Shown piece by piece: positions 1 through 8,100 of a stretch of 64,000 nt of DNA. The notes beneath the pieces were generated by a model, which worked only from the letters and a program-made list of their open reading frames with translations, ran no database searches and was not told the DNA's origin. Source of the stretch: Arbacia lixula (lineage: Eukaryota; Echinodermata; Echinoidea; Arbacioida; Arbaciidae); contig OZ022589.1 of NCBI GenBank assembly GCA_963669155.1, positions 7,113,337-7,177,336 of the forward strand, given 5' to 3'. Positions within the stretch are counted from its first letter, which is position 1. Every line of letters starts with the position of its first letter. The translations under genes were made by a program, and so were the position numbers.

Positions 1-912
1 CCGCCTCCATCACCATCACCACAGCGCCATCACCACAATGCCATCACCATCACCACACCGCCACCACCATCACCACACCGACATCATCACAATGTCATCA
101 CCATCACCACACCGCCACCACCATCACCACACCGACATCACCACAATGCCATCACCATCACCACACCGCCACCACCATCACCACAGCGCCATCACCACAA
201 TGCCATCACCATCACTACACCGCCACCACCATCACCACACCGACATCATCACAATGTCATCACCATCACCACATTGCCATCACCATCACCACACCGCCAC
301 CACCATCACCACACCGCCGTCACCACACCGCCATTACCACAATGCCATCACCACATCGCCACCACCATCACTACACTGCCATCACCACAATGTCATCACC
401 ATCACCACATCGCCACCACCATCACCACACCGCCACCACCATCACCACACCGACATCATCACAATGTCATCACCATCACCACATTGCCATCACCATCACC
501 ACACCGCCATCACCATCACCACACCGCCGTCACCACACCGCCATTACCACAATGCCATCACCACATCGCCACCACCATCACTACACTGCCATCACCACAA
601 TGTCATCACCATCACCACATCGCCACCACCATCACCACACCGCCATCACCATCACCACATTACCACCACCATCGCCACACAGCCGCCACCGTCACCACAC
701 GACCATCATTACAACACCGCAACCACCATCACCCCCGGCAACTACCACCACACACGGCCACCACCATCACCACACGGCCACCACCATCACTATAAGACCA
801 CCATAAGAATCACCACACTACCACCACCATCCCCACACCATTACCACCACCACCATCACCACCACACCACCACCATCACCACACCGCCACCGTCATCACT
901 TCTAAAGAATTG
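1..912. repeat. CAC/CAT-rich minisatellite with a higher-order period
   Basis: The stretch is built from variants of CATCACCAC and CCACCACCAT arranged in units of 12-24 bases. A longer block starting near 295 recurs about 210 bases later (near 507) with few changes, so there is a higher-order duplication. Long His/Pro/Ser/Thr reading frames exist in all three plus-strand frames because no unit contains a stop; they are composition artefacts and not genes. The right end, after about 800, becomes more degenerate. Confidence 0.9.
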
Positions 913-954
913 AACCATAAGAGACATCTTACTTGAGCCCAGCGTATTTCGGGG

Positions 955-1279
955 TTGTTCGAGCCGTCTTATAGAAGTCAAAGCGCCGTTCTCCTCGACG
1001 CTTTCCATACACAGGTATGTCTACCGTCACAAGCAGGGCTGATGGAAGTCAGTAAACAGAAGGAGCATAATAAAAAAAAAACACAGGGAAAATGTACAGG
1101 TACGGGGAGTATGAATAGATGGAAAACAATAGGGACTTAGAGTGGGCTAATCTGACTTTAATGCATGGTGTACTCAGCAAAATGGTTGAAAGCTAGAGAG
1201 ACTAATAGAAGGATTATAAGGGCAAACTATGCAATAGATGAGAATGAGACTGCGCGTTGAAAAACAATATGATGATAAA
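955..1279. other. No gene seen
   Basis: This is unique-looking AT-rich sequence between the minisatellite and a diverged repeat. On the minus strand it is intron or 3' sequence of the hydroxy-acid oxidase. The next oxidase exon, expected to begin with an AIFVTVD-like strand, is not visible here. Confidence 0.5.
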
Positions 1280-1835
1280 AATAGATATCTATCCTTTGAA
1301 ACGAAACTACATGTACATGTCACCACTGACCGATTGGATGCATACGTTATTGCGCCATGTTCCCCTCGATGTTACATGTTAACCTATGCCTAAACGTATT
1401 TATGTACATATTTACATTTATATTTTTTACATATATTTCATTACATATATTTGAATTTTCACTGATGACCTGGCAGTTCTGTCATATAGTGCTTGTTTTG
1501 TAATATTCGAGGACAAGTAACTACGAAACTTGGTGCTTTTAAGATGAGAATATTACTTTGGGAGCAGCTGTAGGTCTAATTTTAAAATGTTATAAAATGA
1601 CATTGACAGCATTTTTTTTAATGAAACCTGATGCGACAAAGTGTGGAATCGTTATTATTTTAATTCACATTTAAGGCTTGTATAACTTATAAGAACAATA
1701 TTCTCGACAAAATCTTTATTGGTGCGTTGTAAATATTCAAGCTAATGACTAGGCATGCATTAAGTTCATATATCTTCTGCACATTCCATTTTGTTTAAAT
1801 GTGCGTAAAAAAAGCAGAAAACCATCCAGGGATAA
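1280..1835. repeat. Diverged repeat, copy 1 (partner at 8148-8672)
   Basis: Several blocks match the segment at 8148-8672 in the same order: GATGCATACG near the start, a GCTTGTTNTGTA...GGACAAG block in the middle, an AATATTC-TCGA...ATCTTTAT block and a TTCTGC...ATTTTGTTTA block near the end. Similarity is old and interrupted by small gaps. Both copies lie in introns of the oxidase gene. Family unknown. Confidence 0.6.
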
Positions 1836-1982
1836 AAATTGAAATCTGAATTAAACTCTCTTCGTGACTCGAAAGAGAGTTCAGTGACTCCGCATTACAA
1901 ACATGGCCGATGATACTCAATGTGGTTTAAACATCCTTGGACCGAAGCAAAGAAAAATCAGACAATACAAACTTACGCTAAC

Positions 1983-2153
1983 CTTTGAAACCGGCTTTCT
2001 CAGCCCTCCGTAGGAAAAGTTCAGTGATCTTTGGATCTTGGTAGAGGTAAGTCTGCATCATCTTTGGGACGTTGGGGGCGGCCTTGCCGATGTCTTCTAT
2101 CAAGACGTTTGCCCCACAGCTCATCGAAAAGGGTATCCCGGCGGCCTCAGCAC
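1983..2153 (-). CDS. HAO1-like: Hydroxy-acid oxidase exon 3
   Basis: The acceptor is CATCTAG/GT. It encodes the SMSCGANVLIEDI strand and helix, QTYLYQD, and LRRAEKAGFK, matching the family segment just before the AIFVTVD strand. Confidence 0.85.
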
Positions 2154-5100
2154 CTAGATGAATCAACGAATTGATTATAGATCAATTAATCAAGAAACCA
2201 TGATCGACCATGATGGAGCTCCTTTCCATTCTAGTTCTTTCCTGATGTTCCCCAAAAGACCGTGAAAAGTTGGTGCTACAACCACTCCGTTTGCATACAA
2301 TTTGAGCCCGTTCGGCAACATGATTAAAATCGTAGTTACAACTAGTTTGGTGTGACTGGGGTATAACCAACCTAACTTTCAACCCACCCAGCTCACTTAT
2401 TTACTTATCAAACACCAACCCAAGTAACTTATCAACCACGCACCCAACTAACCTAACAACAACACACTTAGTTCAGATTCTGAACGATTTTATTATAAGA
2501 GCAATCTCCCGAAGATTGCGATATCCCCCACCGCTGCCAGGCCGAGAGATGGCGTGATCCCGAATTGTACGGGCGAGGATCACGCCATCTCTCGGCCTGG
2601 CAGCGGTGGGGGATATCGCACTCTTCGGTAGATTGCTCTTATGATAAAATCGTTCAGAATCTGAACTACAACACACCCAACTAACTTATCAACAACCCAC
2701 CCAAACTTATCGACCACGCACCCAACTAGCTTATTGACCATGCACCCAACTACCCAACAAAATAATCACCAGGGGTTTGCTCCTTGGACAGACACAAATT
2801 CATGTACTGCTTATCATCATGTTAACTATTCAGGAACTACTAGCAGCTCAACATACGGAAGCCAAGTCTGCACTGTACCTGGGACATCCTAAACACTCTT
2901 CGTGACCTAACGGTGGTTAACTATCATTTAGTAGTCTCTGGAAAGCAGTGTGAATCCATTACGAAAATGGTCTATTGTTGACAGTCTATGGCATTTTGCC
3001 TTCTCTGACGTCACTGGAGCGTGCGGGTTTTTTTTTCAAATTTTCTTCAAAATGAGACTTTATTGCCGCAAACAAATGTGAAATTCGTTTTTAATGGATA
3101 ATTTTACAACGATTAGTGGGAACTTATTTTTCTAATTTAGTAACCCTTTAAAGTTTTGATTTTGTGACGTCACGTGCGAGGTGTTCTCCCAAATGTTGTG
3201 TACAATTTTTTTCTCGAAAATGTGCATTTTCTCAAATAATAAGTATCTTTTTAACTTTGCATCTGATACATCATTAGAAATACGTTTTTACACACAAAAC
3301 CTGTGCGAAAACAAAAATCATTCCTTGAATGTTTCCATGGTGAGAGTGTACTAATAAATACTATTTAGAAAATAGCAAAACTTTCGGTAACACCATGTGG
3401 TTGTATTCTTTCGGATAATTGGCCCACTTATGGGGTGAAGAAAGGAAAGGAAAGTGAAAAGTGAAAAGGAGAGGTGAATTTTTATATTTTATAACACTTA
3501 CACAAGACTATTTTTAGCTTTAGTTTTCGGTGTTTTAAACCGAAAATGAATGGGATGGAATGGAGGTAGAAGAAGAGGGTGGGTGTTGATGAAAGTTGTG
3601 AACTAGTCACAAAGTAGTGATAAAGAGAAAAGAAAAGAAAAAAAAAAAAGAGAAAAGTGTAGAAAAGTTATAGTCAGTTCTGCAACTAACTATAGATATC
3701 TTTCAAAATCTGAAAGAGGGAGTATCAGTCTCGACGTTTCGGGCAGTGTGCTCTGTCCGTCATCCGGAGAATAACTCGAAGAAACTAACGAGCGCGCCGG
3801 GTATTTATGTGATCCGAAGGGATCCGAAATAACCCGAGAGTGTCCGAAATCAGCCAATAGGAATATAGCGTTTCGGCGCGAATGTGCTGTGTGCACTAGA
3901 GCGTGAAACAGCTGAATAGGTGCGAAAGTGCGGCGCGAATGCGCGGTGTGCACTGGAGCGTGAAACGGCGCGAAAGTGCGGCGTATTCAATTCCCCGAGC
4001 TTTCGGGTAGGTCGTCGTCCCGTGTGCGTTGTGCGTGGTGGTGCTGCCGGTGTGCGTGGTGAAGAAGTGGCATCCAGATATCGTTGATCACAAGTCCGCT
4101 CTCCTGTGGTACCGTGTCGTGTTGAAGAATCTCGATGGCTTCTCTCACGCGCCGGGTGTGCCAGTGCTTAATGGATGTGATGAGTTCTGCGTTGGACCAG
4201 TCGATGTGATGATTCTGTTGCTGAGCATGTTTGACGATAGCTGATTTCTCCCACTCGTTCCGTCTAAAGCTGGTCTGGTGTTCCTTGAGTCTGGTCCTAA
4301 GGCTTCTTCCGGTTTCTCCAACGTAGAACTGACCGCATTCACACGGTATCTTGTAGACTCCTGGTTGAGTGTCCGGCGGCTTCCTGTCTTTGTGGGTGAA
4401 GAGCTTGGAGTGCAGCTTACCTGAAGATCGGTGCCTGACCTGGATGTTGACGTTCTTGAGAATCCGCTGAATCTTGTGGGAAGCTTGTCCTATGTAAGTG
4501 AGAAAAACTGAAGCTAAATGTGGCGGAGCAGGAGTGCGCGGACGAGGTAGAGATGTCTTCACCTTTCGAGGAGGGTATCCGTTGATGCTGGTGAGCGCTG
4601 TCTTGATGTGCTGAAGCTCTTGTTGAAGGTGTTCCTCGTCGCTGATGTCGTGTGCTCGCCGGATGAGAGTACTGGATACTGACTGTAAAACAGAAGGGTG
4701 ATGAAACGATTTAAAATTGAGGTACCTGTCCGTGTGCGTCGGTTTCCGGTAGACTTGGTGTGATGCCTTTCCCTCAGCTGTCCTTGTAATGCGTACGTCT
4801 AGAAATGGGATGGAAAGATCCTGCTCTATCTCCATGGTGAACTTGATGCTTGGGTGCCTGTGATTAAGATGGTAAAGAAATTCCTGGAGGTCAGTTCTGC
4901 TGTGCTGCCACACGACGAAAATATCATCAACATATCTAACCCATAATTTGGGGCAGAGAGTCGATGTTTGAAGTGCTGCTGTCTCAAATTCCTCCATGTA
5001 GATGTTGGCGACGATGGGGGAGAGAGGTGACCCCATTGCTGCTCCTTCAACCTGTTTGTAAAAAGAGTTACGCCACTGGAATGAAGTCGAGTTGAGGCAT

Positions 5101-8100
5101 GTGAGAAGTAGATCCTGGATGTGCTCTGGAGACATAGCTGTCCGTTCTGGTAGGGCGTCGTCTTCCTCTAGTCTCTGTCGGATGATACTGCAGGCTTCTG
5201 AAACAGGAACATTGGTGAAGAGAGATTCAACATCAAAGCTGACAAGCGTATCTGTAGGACAGATTTGAATTGCGTTGAGTTTCTCAATGAAATGCTTGGA
5301 GTTGGCGATGTGATGAGATGAGTTCCCAACAAGTGGTTGAAGAATCGTAGCAAGATGTCGAGCCGTGTCGTATGTCGGAGATCCCCTTGTTGCGACGATG
5401 GGCCTAAGTGGCGTATCTGGCTTGTGTATTTTAGGTTGTCCAAAGATCACAGGGCAGGTTGATGACGAACATCGAAGCTTGAAGTATAACGGCTTGGGTA
5501 TGATGTCCTCTCGATGAAGTTTCAGCAATTTCTCGTTGATTCTCCTTTCTGTAGCAGCCGTCGGATCTCTGGACAGTTTGGTGTAGGTTGAAGTGTTGAG
5601 GAGGCTCTCCATCTTGCTGTCGTATTCGTCCTGTCGCATGATGACTGTTGCGTTTCCCTTGTCGGCCTTGAGAATGTGGATGGATGGATCCCTACGAAGT
5701 CCTTGGATGGCAGCTCGTTCTTCCTTGCTGATGTTGGCTCTAGGTGGCTTGGCAGTAGAGAGAACCTGTGAAACTTGAAATCTAACGCTGTCAGCTGTTG
5801 TCTTGTTCAAAACACGAAGATTAGGCTCAATTTGCTGAATGACCTCTGCGAAGGGAATTTTCTTAGGTGCCACAGCAAAATTGAGACCAAGTTGTAAAAC
5901 TTTTTGTTCGTCTTCAGAGAGGCTCCGGTCGCTGAGGTTGATGACAGTCTTCCTCCTGGCTGGTGCTGACGTATCCGCTGGTTGTTCTCTAGTAGGGTGC
6001 AATGTGCTAAATTTCCGGAGCTGCTTGGCCCTAGACCTATTAAAGGTCTTCTTGTAGATTTCGTCGTTAAATGCCCCAATCTTCTTGAAGTCTTCTTGGC
6101 TCAGCTTTCCTTGTAGTAGAATCTGGAGTGAGTCGATGTCCTGGGTAACGACGTGTAGCTGCTCTCTGGTGTGGCTGATCCGTTCTCTGGTGAGGGCCAT
6201 GCTTGCTTCCTTGATGATGCGTTCTGCTCGGCTGGATTGAATAGGTGACTTGAGACGAAGACCTATAGGAATGATCTGGGAATTTCGGCAACGCTTCAGG
6301 AAAGTTAGGTGATTGAAAAGCTTGGCTTGCTTGATGAAATCACGCTGTAGTCTCCTCGAAGCTAGAACAATCTGCTCCCCGTAGAGCTGGATTAAATGTT
6401 CTTTGAATGTTTCCATGGTGAGAGTGTACTAATAAATACTATTTAGAAAATAGCAAAACTTTCGGTAACACCATGTGGTTGTATTCTTTCGGATAATTGG
6501 CCCACTTATGGGGTGAAGAAAGGAAAGGAAAGTGAAAAGTGAAAAGGAGAGGTGAATTTTTATATTTTATAACACTTACACAAGACTATTTTTAGCTTTA
6601 GTTTTCGGTGTTTTAAACCGAAAATGAATGGGATGGAATGGAGGTAGAAGAAGAGGGTGGGTGTTGATGAAAGTTGTGAACTAGTCACAAAGTAGTGATA
6701 AAGAGAAAAGAAAAGAAAAGAAAAAGAGAAAAGTGTAGAAAAGTTATAGTCAGTTCTGCAACTAACTATAGATTTCTTTCAAAATCTGAAAGAGGGAGTA
6801 TCAGTNNNNNNNNNNNNNNNNNNNNNNNNNNNNNNNNNNNNNNNNNNNNNNNNNNNNNNNNNNNNNNNNNNNNNNNNNNNNNNNNNNNNNNNNNNNNNNN
6901 NNNNNNNNNNNNNNNNNNNNNNNNNNNNNNNNNNNNNNNNNNNNNNNNNNNNNNNNNNNNNNNNNNNNNNNNNNNNNNNNNNNNNNNNNNNNNNNNNNNN
7001 NNNNNGTACGAAAACAAAAATCATTCCGTTGTCAAAAACATAAAAAGTGCAATTTATTGAATTATTACACAGCACATGGAAATGCGCCCCGCACGTGATG
7101 TCATGAAGTTGATATTTGAAAAGATCATAAATTTCTTATCCCTTTACGGATATTCGTCAAACCTTTACTTCAATGTTTCTTTCATGTTTCTAATTGTATT
7201 GAAACAAACTTTATCTTCAGGGTAATTGTCTCTTTAAGACTCTCTCTGACCTGACGATGGTTGACTATTCTTTAGTAATCTCTGATTGGCTGGAAAGCAC
7301 TATACCCCCCCCCCCCTTCAGCCGTACCTACACTGACCTGGTAATAGTAGACTATATTTCAGTAGTCTCTGATTGGCTGGAAAGCACTATACCCCCCCCC
7401 CCCCCCCCCTTTCAGCCGTACCTACACTGACCTGGTAATAGTAGACTATATTTTAGTAGCCTCTGATTGGCTGGAAAGCATTATACGCCCCCCTCCCCTT
7501 TCAGCCGTACCTACACTGACCTGGTAATAGTAGACTATATTTTAGGAGTCTTTGATTGGTTGGAAAGTACTATACGCCCCCTCCCCCCCCCCCCCCCCCC
7601 CCGCCCTCCCCTCCCACTTTACCTTTCGCCGTGGCGATCTCGCCATCTGGATGCGCAGCTTTGTGGAAGGCCGAGGGAGAGATGCAGAGCGGGAAGGCCA
7701 CTCGCTGCCCTAAAATCGTGGTACTCAGGTCTCTCCTCGATACGTCTCGCAATACTCGAGGTTTGAAGCGGTATCTGGCATTGTTAAAGTGAGAGATCAC
7801 CATGAAGATTAGCTTGTTTCAATAAAAGGAGACACATGAAAGAAACATATCAGTGAATGTTTGACGAAAATCCGCAACCGGATAAGAAGGTTATGATCTT
7901 TTGAAATCAATTATTATCATTAATTGAAAAGTGACAATTTTGCCTTTAATGTGCGCTCACTCATGCATGACTGAGTGAATTAATGCGATTTTCACATGGA
8001 AGTTAGTCAATAAGTTAAAGAATATTCCTACAAAATTATATTGTTCAAAACCTTTTCAATCAAAAGTTATACTGTTTTGCTTAGGGGGGTACTTACTTTT

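Larger units (their letters stand above)
3326..7005 (-). mobile_element. Penelope-like retroelement (GIY-YIG type), ORF intact
   Basis: A Penelope-like element in minus orientation. It consists of a downstream terminal repeat copy (from 3326), an 809-codon ORF (3987-6416) and a second direct copy of the repeat (from 6399) that enters a run of N. It interrupts a family B MITE, with an 18-22 base duplication at the junctions. Its intact ORF and the near-identity of the two repeat copies indicate a young insertion. The right end is hidden by the assembly gap. Confidence 0.9.

Noticed and set aside
38-913. Long His/Pro/Ser-rich reading frames at the left edge
   Set aside because: They arise in all three frames from a stop-free CAC/CAT repeat; no unique flanking coding sequence, splice site or domain.
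6695-7075. Reading frames crossing the N block
   Set aside because: Translation through unknown bases; no information.
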